Below are positions 1 to 12,300 of a stretch of 64,000 nt of DNA, piece by piece (the first letter of the stretch is position 1; each line of letters begins with the position of its first letter). Source of the DNA: Sipunculus nudus (lineage: Eukaryota > Annelida > Sipuncula > Golfingiida > Sipunculidae). The notes beneath the pieces were generated by a model. It was not told the DNA's origin and made no database searches. It was given only the letters and a program-made list of their open reading frames with translations. The stretch lies in assembly GCA_026874595.1 (NCBI GenBank), contig CM049315.1, forward strand, positions 5,516,664-5,580,663. The letters run 5' to 3'. The position numbers and the translations under genes were made by a program.

Positions 1-336
1 TATAGTTTTGAATGTAGTAGCAGCAGAAATATCAGTAATGGTATCCGTGACAGAGGCAGTGTTAGCAGCAGTAATACCAGTAATGGTATTCGTGACAGGG
101 GCAGTGTTAGCAGCAATAATACCAGTAATGGTATCCGTGACAGAGGCAGTGTAAGCAGCAGTAATACCAGTAATGGTATCCGTGACAGAGGCAGTGTAAG
201 CAGCAGTAATACCAGTAATGGTATCTGTGACAGAGGCAGTGTAAGCAGCAGTAATACCAGTAATGGTATCCGTGACAGAGGCAGTGTAAGCAGCAGTAAT
301 TCCGGTAACGGTGTATCTATGAAGTGGAAGGAATAG
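1..336 (+). CDS. possible 3' end of a Ser-rich repeat protein (partial, unproven)
   Basis: Frame 1 is open from the first base of the window to a TAG at 334-336, 111 sense codons made almost entirely of a 15-residue repeat rich in Ser, Asn, Gly and Arg. There is no start codon inside the window, so if real it is the C-terminal part of an exon that begins to the left. Frame 2 is open over the first three units and is then closed by TAA codons, so frame 1 is the only frame open throughout. I recognise no family. The alternative is a non-coding minisatellite whose period happens to be a multiple of three, so confidence is low. Confidence 0.22.
   Translation, partial: YSFECSSSRNISNGIRDRGSVSSSNTSNGIRDRGSVSSNNTSNGIRDRGSVSSSNTSNGIRDRGSVSSSNTSNGICDRGSVSSSNTSNGIRDRGSVSSSNSGNGVSMKWKE
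19..333 (+). repeat. 45-bp minisatellite, 7 units
   Basis: Seven consecutive 45-bp units begin near 19, 64, 109, 154, 199, 244 and 289; the last is degenerate. The three middle units are almost identical. Because 45 is a multiple of three, each unit reads as 15 codons (Ser/Asn/Gly-rich, with the core TSNGIRDRGSV) in frame 1. The repeat may continue beyond the left edge only as the diverged first 18 bases. Confidence 0.9.
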
Positions 337-1142
337 TAGCAATAATATAAGTGATAACGATCTGATTAGCTATGTTTGATGAATTATATCACAAATGAAA
401 CACAGCGAATTAAACGCATCCCTGTATACCGTCTAGTCTTGAATAACCTCTGTTATGAAGAAAGATTTAAAAAGATTATGCAATGGTAATCTGTAGAAGT
501 ATGCATTAAAGCTTTGTATACAAAACTACAATGAATGACATATTTTTATTTATTCTACCGAACCATTGACCCAAGATGGCACCAATGAATGACTAAAGCG
601 CGACCTGGCAAAATGAATTTCTAAAGGCTGAAAACCGGGACTTGCAAGAAAATAATATTTTTTTAGATGCATATCAATTTGGAAACAGATAGATTGAGTG
701 TCAGGTGGGGAAAACCCATAAAGATTATATAGGAGAACCCCAGTGTCTGCGGTTTTCCTACTAAAGCGAATGTGAGCAATCAGACCTTAGCCCGCCCTGC
801 ACCTTACTGAGTGCACCGGGTCTGTGCTTCCGATAATTTACGGAACCATTTTATCCACTTCACAGTTGAGTACTACCAATATTGCATCCGTTCAAAAAGT
901 AGCTCATAACATCACACGCTTTATGTCCTACTTTGCTTTTAACGATTCGGTATGCATCAACTGAGGATTATCGATTCATTATAAATATTTCAAGGAGCCT
1001 TCATAGAAGCATTTTACATTACGCTGTGAGGTTAATTTGCTCACTACTTATAAGGTCAAATTACATGACATAAAAATATATATGTATATAAAAGTATTTA
1101 ACTTCATATATATTTATGTATGTATTCGCTTAAGTATTACGA

Positions 1143-1173
<31 letters not shown>

Positions 1174-1292
1174 TTATTTATAAATGTATCTCCAAAAAGT
1201 ATATGTATTCGGATGCATATGTAAAGATTTTACATGTGTGTTCATATGTAAATGTATAGCATATGTAATATTTTTTTCCACAGTCATTTCAT

Positions 1293-1344
<52 letters not shown>

Positions 1345-1858
1345 TGTATATATATACAACATATATGGAATTTGAGGCTGCAATAAACTTTATTATATTA
1401 TATTATATGACATTATATAATCATATATAAAATGTCATGTAACTTCACGTAATGCATGATTTATAATGACATGTCAATATAAGAGGTATTTACTATCAAA
1501 TGAATTTAAAAGTATTTCATATAAGTTGTGGGTTTGAATATTTTATAAATTTAATTACCGTTTATTCTCGTATATTTACTGCCGAATGTCTTAGGTATAA
1601 ATGAAAGAGTCATACTTGATTTAAAAGGCGCGATATTCAGGTTTTCATAATAAATATGGTGTATGATTCTGTCTGTACGTTGCCATTTTTAAAGAAGATA
1701 ATAAGGTAAGCTTCAGTTCTTTATGCTGTAAATAAATTGTGTTTAAAAAATAATTTCCTTTTGCATTCAGATGTTCTCCCCTTGAGTCACCCCGGTGACC
1801 ACGCGTATCCAGGGCGACACGTCCACCATCGTTCGTGACCGTAGTGCCCCCTGGTGAC
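337..1858. other. intergenic or 5' region with AT-rich microsatellites
   Basis: No gene is recognisable. The stretch holds (TA)n runs at about 1142-1170 and 1291-1341, and general AT-rich sequence. A splice-acceptor-like site ends at 1770 (pyrimidine-rich tract then CAG), which could start the 5' UTR exon of the hsd11b1-like gene. An ATG at 1771 opens a four-codon reading frame that ends before the main start. Confidence 0.5.
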
Positions 1859-1937
1859 ATGGACTGGTTGCCGCTTGGGGCCCTCGTCTTTATGACATTC
1901 ATACTGCTTAAAAAGATATTCTTCGGATACCACACAG
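1859..1937 (+). CDS. hsd11b1-like: hsd11b1-like exon 1 (membrane anchor)
   Basis: The ATG at 1859 has G at -3 and G at +4. It encodes 26 residues, starting MDWLPLGALVFMTFILLKK, a short hydrophobic segment followed by Lys-Lys as in the uncleaved ER anchor of 11-beta-HSD1. The exon ends at CACACAG before GTATGT with one base left over, which pairs exactly with the two-base start of exon 2 at 4689 to give Asp27. Confidence 0.8.
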
Positions 1938-4900
1938 GTATGTGTACATTATTTTTGTAAATTATTGTGTAAGTTTAACCTTTAAGCTCATGACTTACTT
2001 AATTTTTCTCTGGGCTGACTGAAAGTCATGGTGAGCTGAACCCGATTTAATCGGTCTTAATATTCCTGCCACTTATTGAGTCCGATTGCCATACAGTGAG
2101 CGTTAACTCGAGATAAAGAGTTTTTATCTTAGAGTCCGATTCAATCGGGTTGTGTCGGGCTCAGCCGAACTGTATAAACGTGCCTTGGCCAGTTGTCTCT
2201 GTGGCGGTCAGTTTATCTGTCCGGACATTCACTACCAGGGCTCAAATAGTAATCTGCTCCTCACCCAGCGGTGATCCACTGCAGTCGTCTCAGACATACC
2301 TTCAGACATCTAGTCATCCTTTCGGCTGCCACAGCCTAACATTTGTACTCGATGTACAACGCACAATGCCCATGCAGAGAGCCCTGCCACACAAAGCAGC
2401 GTTTACACGAAAGGATATATCGGACGACAGCAATTTATTTCTTTAGAAACCCTTAAATAATTCTCCTCAGGTGTTAAAGAGTGTTGTCTACAAAATATAA
2501 AATAAGCTGTCAGAGTCCACGGCAGAATGAATTGTCATTAAAATGGGTGTGCTCTTTGATCTTGAAAAAACTTATTTGCTACAAAAGACTGTTTCAAAAG
2601 ACATACAGTTTCTTTAATTTTATTGCCATTGGTTAATTCCCTACCAGGGAATTTGGAATAATGAGAGACAGAACGCTGAGACATGGTATCATTGGACAGA
2701 CGTTGGGATGCGGTCATTATGACCTATCTTCACGTGATTTTAGATTTTGCTAATGTGTCGAATTTAAATGTGCGGCATGGCCACGATATCTCTTTAAAAG
2801 ATGGTACGGGTTGTTCATGAGAAGATTGTTCTATTATATAATTTTGCTGTATTTTAATCAAACAAGATGCTAACTTGAACACAGATTGGTCTTCTCAGTG
2901 TAATCAGCATACCTGCATTAAGTCAGCGGACTGATGCACAACCGGCTGGTAAACTAGCAGTTTTGGAGTTATTATATTTTTCATCCTCGCCAGTAAAGTA
3001 AGCGGTAATCCCTCCTCCCCCCCACCCCCTTAAAAAAATATACAAAGATCGATGACAGAGGGCAGTGTATTTAAAGTTGACTACCTAGTAAATCAGATTT
3101 ACGTGCTGCGTCAAATTCCAAGTAAAACCTGAAGACAGCGCTCAACGATCTCAAGAACCCTAGCTCCCCCGGTCACCACTTCGAAAAATTAATTGACTCA
3201 TGCAATTCTGTCACCTGTGATTAGGGGCCTACTATTCTGACCGAAACATCAGTGGTTGGACCTTAGAAAGCCAAATCCCCGTCCACTTATATCTTGACAC
3301 AAAATCGAAATAAAAATGAGCTCCTTATCCCATAAAATGTAAGCCAGCTCTTCCTACCAGGGAGAGGATTATTAACCAGCTTCTAACACCAAGACATCCT
3401 TCAGATGTAAAGCATAGTCCAAAGAGCGTTTTCAGAAGACTGTGACTGATAAACCCATTCAAATCTTTGCGATCTGCCAAAGTCCACATTTTTTATACTG
3501 TTTATAATACCTGAGCCATCCCGGTCTCCGAGTGTTCAAAGTTCAACAACGCGCAGTGTTAAGACTGGCACGCGGTATCATATACCTTACTGTAAGTATA
3601 GTGTTATATGTGACGTCATTGTCTTTGATTAATCAGATACTTCTTAGGCACCTTAGTATTCCACAAACCCACATATTTTAGTATTCCACATAGCTCTTGA
3701 CACTAGAAGACTATAAATATATATATATACAGTGCAGTCTTGATTATCTGATAGGTTCGGATAATAAATTCATATGACATAGGAGTGTTGGGTAAAGCTT
3801 ATATATAATATTAAACACCAAAATTTCAAAGTTGGGTGAATTAAAATGTTGGCTAATCGTTATTTTGATGAGTGAGACTCAAGATGGCTGTTGTATAATC
3901 AGAGAATGCGATGTATTTTAATAATAGACCGGTTTCAAATATTCATTGGCTTAATAAATTTGTGGCACATAAGTACTCAGGCACGATATTCAGACTGTTC
4001 AGAAATCGTTGATATATCTTTAAAAAAGGAAATGATCATATTTCTGTTTCTATTTAAGAAATCTGAAAACAACAGCATAATGAATTTCATAATGTGTGTC
4101 CTGTATAGTTACTTACTTTCAAGAAACGCTGGCAGTCGCACCACTGTTTCAGCCGAGAAATCAAGTGCACATCAAGTGTTCCGTACTGAATCAACTCAGA
4201 CAGTTGGTCTAAAAACCATTCTATCATTGAGCTAGGTTGAAAACCTCATAGCCGTAGTATTGAAATAATAAGGAGCCGTTTGTAATGCCACTCATTAAGG
4301 TACAGATTTTCAGTAATATTATGCTAAAAGTTCTTAATTTTGTGTCAATTTTATCTTTCGCTGCATACTTTTAAGGGTTTCAGCCTAGTTTTTTTTTTGC
4401 GGCGTAGAGAACCCATTTTCAAGGCATGAAGACCTTTTTTAGGTTTTTCTTATTAGTCTTCCTGCGTTGAACTCCTTTTGGAGGAAAATGGGACCATCTT
4501 AACATTCTGTATTATAAATCGTATCTGACATTTTTTTCTATTTCTTTTAGATCTGAAAACTCGTCTGACATAAGGTGTCAATGTCATAGATAACGTAAAT
4601 CAACATAATGCTTGGTCGGTCACTTTCCTAAGACCTAACCATAACATTCATACAATGAGCTATATATGTCAAACTTTCTGTTTTCCAGATTATGTCCGCC
4701 GGAAGCGGGCGATAATAACAGGAGGGAGCCAGGGTGTTGGGGAACACCTGACGTATCATCTGGCTCGATTAGGAGCAGACATCTTTATTGTAGCAAGAAA
4801 CGAGGCTTCATTGCGGAGGGTACGTGGTCACATAACAGCACACATCAAGCAGATGAGGACAATTAAACATTCAGATCCTAAACATTTTATGACAAAATGT

Positions 4901-7256
4901 GACAAATTACAAACCTGGTTGATATGTCAGTTTATTCCTCAAGATTGTACATAAACAATTCATCATTGAACTCTTGGATGAAGGTGTAATTATTTGTATT
5001 GTTTCGTCAGACTGTTTAATGAGTAAGTTTTTTTTATCGTCTGTCTCGTTTGAAATATTGACTGAAATACTTTCAGGTGATAGATAACTGTAAAAATTAC
5101 GGGCCTAAAGGTGCCAGGCATTATTATATGGCAGCGGACCTCGGTGATCTCAGCGCCACCAAGCGGGTTATAAAGGTAACAAGTTATTTTATTTGGTAAC
5201 ACAATGCTGGTTATAGGATTTTATTATATAAATTAATTATTTATCAAATATGAATCTCTAAAATCCCAAAAATACTTTACGGATTTTTTCTTTCTGTGCA
5301 TGGTTTACATTACTTGATTGCACCGTAGAATAAAGAGAAAAAATATGACATATTGTTTTTGATTTTTTATCAAATTAAAATCTAAAAGATAGAAGTACTT
5401 ACATAACATTTTTATGTAAGTTTCGGAGAAAAATTATAATTTAAAAGGTGCCAGACTGGGAAAAATAAGATATCACGAGAATGCGATGATCTGCTTTTGG
5501 CAGAATTAGTTCACAGTTTTCACCTATAGATGGAAGCACTGACGGTTTATATTCTTTTGTGATTCAGCGGGCAGAGGAAACGCTGGGAGGGATTGACCTC
5601 TTGTTCCTTAACCACGCCGTGCTGGCCCCGATGGAACCATGGCGACACAATGAATGTCTCTTTAGTCGTCTAAGAAAAATCATGGATTTTAACTTTACGT
5701 CCTACGTTCACATGACGTCATTTGCATTGCCAGCTCTTGAAAAGAGCAAAGGGCGTATAGCTATAATCGGGTCCATTGTAGGTAAGTCCCTTGTATTTAT
5801 ACTCCTTTGTTTTTTTTTATTGTTTTTTTTTGTTTCTTAAATTTTTCTTGTCAAAATCTTATGCTATACCCATTCAACACAGTATTACCCCAATAACCTA
5901 ACAACCAAAATTGTTCGTTTTGACGAGGTGGTCGAGTCTTTTCTTCAACACGACCATGTGAAATACACATAAGGCCTCATGCGTTTCACAATAGACCAAA
6001 TATATATTAACTAAATAATGAACGGTATTTCTACAAAAAAATGCATACTACCCTACTATTTGACACACACATGTGTTAAAATTCCTACCTATGAAAAACT
6101 TTGAAATAATACTCGAAATGGACGCGGTATAAATTGTGGTCTCAATGAGAGTATTATTTTACATTAGAATGTCTGGGACAGCTTAAATTTACATCCGCCT
6201 GCAATAACGTTTACGAGACGACCATAGGCCCGATTTTTCCAAACATTCAGTTAGACGTATCAAAGTCTTTAAATCTTATAACAAAAATTATAGTAACGAA
6301 AGCCGGTTGTTTTCGTCACAGGGACTGTCGGTTATACGGGCCTTCTATAGATATCTCTATTCGGTGTATAGCTATCTCATAAAAAGCACTTACATAAATT
6401 GACACAATACTTGTTTATTAATATGTTAGCTTAGCATGTTTAGAGAAACAGCGGTAACTAAAAAAGCGTAAAAGGTTCCGACTGTAGGAAAGCAAGATGT
6501 AAATACCTGTCATTCCAGAGAATAAAATGAAGCAAAAACTTGAGATTTCGGAGGATATAAAGCTGTTACAAGTATTAACTATTAAAATGCACGTCAAATA
6601 ATTTAATTAGATGATAAATCTCAGGACATTTTAAAAGAGTTATTTTGTTTCACCACAGAATTGTATTTTCTTTATTTCTTATAATATTTCTTGACATGTA
6701 TCAAGCCTTTAAGGCTTATCCTTTACGCTTCGAAGAATAACAGGTCAGTTTAGTTTTTCACACTCATAGATAGAAATATTGAATCTTATAAATGATTTTC
6801 ATTATCACGTGATAAAAAAGAGCTATAACCATAATTCTTAATTCTAGATAAGATATGATGGCTTCATTCATTATGCTTTATATTTTCTTAACAGGGAAGG
6901 TGGCAGTGCCGTTCATGTTGGCGTACAGCTCCAGTAAATTCGCAATAGACGGCTTCTTCAGCGGTTTGCGCCAAGAACTAAAACTTTATGGTAAAGACGT
7001 GTCGGTGACGCAAGCCGTGCTGGGTGTCATGGCAACACGCACCGTAAAGGAGGTTATGTCTGAGAGACTAGGGGTTATTCATGACTTGGACTTAATGGAA
7101 AAACCGGAGGATGCCGCTAGTCAGATTATACAGGGGACAATAATGAGGCAACGCGAGGTCCACTACCCTCACTGGCAAGGAGTATTTATCATCCAGCTCC
7201 TCAGAGACTGGTGTCCAGACCTTATAGACTTCACGGTCAGGCAGTTCTACAAGTAA
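1859..7256 (+). CDS. hsd11b1-like: 11-beta-hydroxysteroid dehydrogenase 1-like SDR (5 exons)
   Basis: Exons 1859-1937, 4689-4819, 5077-5175, 5568-5781 and 6895-7256 join in frame (885 bp, 294 aa; human 11-beta-HSD1 has 292). A hydrophobic N-terminal anchor (residues 3-17) precedes a classical SDR Rossmann fold: TGxxxGxG at T37-G44, ARN after beta-2 (a basic residue fitting NADP(H)), LNHA at 117-120, structural Asn145, and the catalytic set Ser172, Tyr185, Lys189 with the usual 13-residue Ser-Tyr spacing. The sequence after Tyr185 (SSSKFAIDGFFSGLRQE) is the strongest match to HSD11B1/HSD11B1L. The expected activity is NADP(H)-dependent reduction or oxidation of steroids or other carbonyls at the ER membrane; the substrate cannot be read from sequence. 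Every junction is GT-AG with matching phase. No poly-A signal was identified. Confidence 0.93.
2039..2148. repeat. short inverted-repeat (MITE-like) element in intron 1
   Basis: A 16-bp arm, AACCCGATTTAATCGG at 2040-2055, is matched in inverted orientation by CCGATTCAATCGGGTT at about 2132-2147 with one mismatch. The enclosed segment is about 75 bp. No target duplication is obvious. Confidence 0.45.
2149..4688 (+). other. remainder of intron 1, no gene recognised
   Basis: Reading frames of 98 codons (2150-2446) and 114 codons (3891-4235) occur but show no recognisable domain and lie inside the intron. A poly-C tract sits near 3017-3035 and a short (TA)n run near 3718-3730. Confidence 0.5.
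4689..4819 (+). CDS. hsd11b1-like: hsd11b1-like exon 2 (cofactor-binding)
   Basis: It follows a TTTTCCAG acceptor and ends before GTACGT in phase 0. It encodes the first beta-alpha-beta unit with the glycine motif TGGSQGVG and the second strand FIVARN. An in-frame ATG at 4655 lies inside the intron and is not needed. Confidence 0.93.
5077..5175 (+). CDS. hsd11b1-like: hsd11b1-like exon 3
   Basis: A 33-codon exon, phase 0 at both ends, with acceptor CTTTCAG and donor AAAG before GTAACA. It encodes VIDNCKNYGPKGARHYYMAA and then DLGDLSATKRVIK. The acidic A-D-L after strand beta-3 is the usual adenine-ring pocket of SDR enzymes. Confidence 0.9.
5568..5781 (+). CDS. hsd11b1-like: hsd11b1-like exon 4 (NHA motif to catalytic Ser)
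   Basis: It starts after GATTCAG in phase 0 and ends with one base before GTAAGT. It carries GGIDLLFLNHA, the Asn145 region DFNFTSYV, and RIAIIGSIV containing catalytic Ser172. Confidence 0.94.
5782..6894 (+). other. intron 4 of the hsd11b1-like gene
   Basis: AT-rich sequence with T-runs near 5810-5835. No repeat, RNA or coding signal is recognised. Confidence 0.5.
6895..7256 (+). CDS. hsd11b1-like: hsd11b1-like exon 5 (YxxxK to stop)
   Basis: The acceptor is TTAACAG. The two leading G residues complete the Gly codon split from exon 4. The exon contains the catalytic motif AYSSSKFAIDGFFSG (Tyr185, Lys189), the helix that packs on it, and the variable C-terminal region ending VRQFYK and TAA. 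C-terminal length matches the 11-beta-HSD1 group, without the long extension of other SDR subfamilies. Confidence 0.95.
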
Positions 7257-9349
7257 ACTACTGCACATAGTGAACGAGTTGCCTAAATCACTCACCGGAA
7301 ATACGTCATTCGCCATGACACTGGATTACCGTAAAGTACTCGTCTAGTCACGGTTGTCAGGGTAGAGGGAAGGGCCGCAAAATAACCTTTCTGCAGCATC
7401 CAAACATCTGGCAAGTGGATAAAAAAATCCATACCAGGACACAGAAAATAACCAGTGGAGCCTAATTTATGGATCAAAACAAAGTTTAGACTGGCTAGTG
7501 AAGGTTTATTATACGCAGCCTGAAACAGACTGGCGTGGTCACCCAGCAGAACAGCGGTTGGCCGGTGCATACATCTTTAAGGGGCCTAATCACCTGTTAA
7601 GCATGTTGAATAACACGAAATATATTTTCTTCACTTTTAAATAATTTTTTACCTGCCAAAAGTATAACACATGCTATAACACATGTCAACCGGGAGGGGA
7701 CTTCTCTGCCTTCCCAAAAACAATGTAATACATGTTTGCGCTGGCTGAAACAACATGCGTTGCGGCTCACAATCAGACATCCGGTCACACGGCCTTGTTA
7801 TGGCAAACAGACACACGTGGACTTTGTTTACCAACAATAACAAGGAGTTAAACAGTCGTACGCAGTTTTATGAGGCTGTGTGCTGGGATGGTTTTGCTGG
7901 TTTTGTAAAATACAAAAGTGACCTGAAATGTGAAATTCGTCCAAATTAAGTGAATCCCATCAGGATCTTGCAACTTCTAACTAACCAGAATCTGTATAGA
8001 TTTAGATTCTGATATTTTCAAGGATGCTTGGTCAATTTACAAGATATGGATGCAAGAGGCGTCTACCGTTCCTTCATCTATAATATTGAAGATAATTAAT
8101 CCGCACAGAATCGGTAATCTTGCTCCCCCATACAGTTCTTACTGAGCGCCATGAATCAAGGTCACTCATAAATACTAGAATATTAATTTGAGTACAATAT
8201 CGCAATTCCAGGCTTTCCAGTTCAAACAAAACACCACCAGAACAGCTGTACCGCACTCATTTTTGAGAACATGTACAGTTGTACCTTATGGATGTTGCAA
8301 TTCGCATTGGTTTATACCGAAAATGTAGAACTGAGAGTATGGTGGAACCAGTTAATGGATGAGGTAAATTGTGATGGTTAAAATACCACACGATGTGACT
8401 GACTTTGACTGTTTTTTTTTTTTTTGGGGGGGGGGGGCATAATGGCGGGTCACCGTGAAGAAGCAAGACCGGGCTTGCCCTTTATTTGCGGGGTAGAGTA
8501 TAGTGGTAAGAAGTGGAGGACATGGACAGACCTGTTCGCTTCCCACAAACCGGGTCTTTGGTATTTGCATTCTCGACCAAGTAAAAGGACATGCACGTCA
8601 AATGTCTGGTGTGTCAGAAACAGATGAGGAAAACACAGAGCCAGTGAGTCTATATGGGATTTCTGAGTATTATTATATCTCGCAAAAAGTTGAGTTTTAT
8701 AATATTTATACAGCGATTATCTATTTATATTTTAAATTATAATATGCCAAACAATGCAATCCGAACAAATGACTGTGAATATATATACTGCTATTATTAA
8801 ATGTACTTGTGGTATGCTGCGAATGCACTCATCAATGCAAATTGCCGTGCAATCAAAACATATTTATTTTTATACTGTTGCTAAAATTGATAACAGTATA
8901 GTCTTTTTTTTTATTTCTTCCGTGTTTTATGGTTCAAATGTATATGTTAAGAAAGTCGTATTCTTATTGTTTTTTTGTTTGTTTTTGTTATGGGAAGAAT
9001 GCATTTTATCAGTTAATGTATAGTCAACTAGAAATCTGTATTCTATTGAATGCAAGCCTGCGCCGTTCACTCATTCGGCCCTTATTAACCAAGTGCATAA
9101 GTGACTATCTATTTGTGAATTTTCCTTGATGACCTTCCTGGATCCTGGACATGTGCCGGATCAACACCAAAATCTCACCGATTCTTCCTTTTTCCCCCAT
9201 TCCCGAAATACCCTTATAATTTCCTCAGATCGCGTACATGTTTGGGTGAGTTAATGTTGCGAACAAACACACCAACTGATACACGAACAGGAATGCATTC
9301 AGCACACCCTCCTGCCAGAGGAAACTATATGTAAATTGCACGTACAGGA
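7257..9349. other. 3' flank of the hsd11b1-like gene, nothing recognised
   Basis: No canonical AATAAA was found close behind the stop, so the 3' end of the transcript is not placed. A T-run followed by a G-run sits near 8411-8438. Several 60-90-codon frames here lack any domain or neighbouring splice pattern. Confidence 0.4.
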
Positions 9350-12300
9350 CCATTCTACACACAGACATTCTATTTGTGAATGTCACAGATAGATCTCCTG
9401 CCTACCATTCTACACACACAGTAGTCAGTCTATTTATGAATGTCACAGATAGATCTCCTGCCTACCATTCTTCACACACAGTCAGTCTATTTATGAATGT
9501 CACAGATAGATCTCCTGCCTACCATTCTAAACACAGACAGTCTATTTATGAATGTCACAGATAGATCTCCTGCCTACCATTCTTCACACACAGTCAGTCT
9601 ATTTATGAATGTCACAGATAGATCTCCTGCCTACCATTCTACACACAGACAGTCTATTTATGAATGCCACAGATAGATCTCCTGACTACCATTCAACACA
9701 CAGACAGTCAATTTATGAATGCCACAGAAAGATCTCCTGCCTACCATTCTACACACAGACAGTCTATTTATGAATGTCACAGATAGATCTCCTGCCTACC
9801 ATTCTACACACAGACAGTTTATTTATGAATGTCACAGATAGATCTCTTGCCTACCATTCTACACACGGACGGTCTATTTATGAATGTCACAGACAGATCT
9901 CCTGCCTACCATTCTACACACAGACAGTCTATTTACGAATGTCACAGATAGATCTCCTACCTACCATTCTACACACAGACAGTCTATTTATGAATGTCAC
10001 AGATAGATCTCCTGCCTACCATTCTACACTCAGACAGTCTTTTTATGAATGTCACAGATAGATCTCCTGCCTACCATTCTACACTCACACAGTCTATTTA
10101 TGAATGTCACAGATAGATCTCTGCCTACTATTCTACACACAGACAGTCCATTTATGAATGTCACAGATAGATCTTTTTGCCTACCATTCTACACACAGAC
10201 AGTCTATTTATGAATGTCTCAGATAGATCTCCTGCCTACCATTCTTCACACACAGTCAGTCTATTTATGAATGTCACAAATAGATCTCCTGTCTACCATT
10301 CTATACTCAGTCAGTCTATTGGTGAATGTCACAGATAGATCTCCTGCCTACAATTCTACACACAGACAGTCTTTTTATGATTGTGACAGATAGATCTCCT
10401 GCCTACCATTCTATACTCAGACAGTCGATTTATGAATGTCACAGATAGATCTCCTACCTACCATTCTACACACAGACAGTATATTTATGAATGTGACAGA
10501 TAGATCTCCTGCCTACCATTCTACACACAGACAGTCTATTTATGAATGTCACAGATAGATATTCTGCCTACCATTCTACACTCAAACAGTCTATTTATGA
10601 ATGTCACAGATAGATCTCCTGCCTACCATTCTACACACAGGCAGTCTATTAATGAATGTCACAGATATATCTCCTGCCTACCATTCTACACAGTGTCTAT
10701 TAATGAATGTCACAGATAGATCTCCTGCCTACCATTCTACACACAGACAGTCTATTTATGAATGTGACAGGTAGATCTCCTGCCTACCATTCTACACTCA
10801 GACAGTCTATTTATGAATGTCACAGATAGATCTCCTGCCTACCATTCTACACACAGACAGTCTATTTATGAATGTCACAGATAGATCTCCTGCCTACCAT
10901 TCTACACACAGGCAGTCTATCAATGAATGTCACAGATAGATCTCCTGCCTACCATTCTACACAGTGTTTATTAATGAATGTCACAGATAGATCTCCTGCC
11001 TACCATTCTTCACACACAGTCTATTTATGAATGTCACAGATAGATCTCCTGCCTACCATTCTACACACAGACAGTATATTTATGAATGTCACAGATAGAT
11101 CTTTTGCCTACCATTCTACACACAGACAGTCTATTTATGAATGTCACAGATTGATCTCTTGCCTGACATTCTACAGACAGACAATCTTTTATTAATGTCA
11201 CAGATATATTCTCTTGCCTACCATACTACACACAGACAATCTATTTATGAATGCCACAGATAGATCTCCTGCCTACCATTCTACACACAGACAGTCTATT
11301 TATGAATGTCACAGATAGATCTCCTGCCTACCATTCTACACATAGACAGTCTATTTATGAATGTCCCAGATAGATCTCCTGCCTACCATTCTACATACAG
11401 ACAATCTATTTATGAATGTCACAGATAGATCTCCTGCCTACCATTCTACACACAGACAGTCTATTTATGAATGTCACAGATAGACCTCCTGCCTACCATT
11501 CTACACACAGACAGTCTCTTTATGAATGTCACAGATAGATCTCCTGCCTACCATTCTACACACAGACAATCTATTTATGAATGCCACAGATAGATCTCCT
11601 GCCTACCATTCTACACACAGACAGTCTATTTATGAATGTCACAGATAGATCTCCTGCTTACCATTCAACACACAGACAGTCTATTTATGAATGCCACAGA
11701 TAGATCTCCTGCCTACCATTCTACACACAGACAGTTTATTTGTGAATGTCACAGATAGATCTCCTGCCTACCATTCTACACACAGACAGTCTATTTGTGA
11801 ATGTCACAGATAGATCTCCTGCCTACCATTCTACACACAGACATTATATTTGTGAATGCCATAGATAGATCTCCTGCCTACCATTCTACACACAGCGGTC
11901 AAATTATGAATGCCACAGATAGATCTCCTGCCTACCATCTACACACAGACAGTCTATTTATGAATGCCACATATAGATCTCCTGCCTACCATTCTACAGA
12001 CAGACAGTCTATTTATGAATGCCACAGATAGATCTCCTGCCTACCATTCTACACTCAGACAGTCTATTTATGAATGCCACAGATAGATCTCCTGCCTACC
12101 ATTCTACACTCAGACAGTCTATTCATGAATGCCACAGATAGATCTCCTGCCTACCATTCTACACACGGACAGTCTATTTATGAATGTCACAGATAGATCT
12201 CCTGCCTACCATTCTACACACAGACAGTCTATTTATGAATGTCACAGATAGATCTCCTGCCTACCATTCTTCACACACAGTTAGTCTATTTACGAATGTC

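Noticed and set aside
1645-1935. 96-codon minus-strand frame
   Set aside because: It is antisense to the anchor exon of the hsd11b1-like gene and its 5' flank, with no domain or splice support.
4655-4688. ATG at 4655 as the start of the reductase
   Set aside because: It lies in the intron before a good acceptor. The upstream anchor exon fits in phase and restores the family's usual N-terminus.
7092-7570. Two minus-strand frames at the 3' end of the hsd11b1-like gene
   Set aside because: Antisense to exon 5 and its 3' flank; no recognisable domain.
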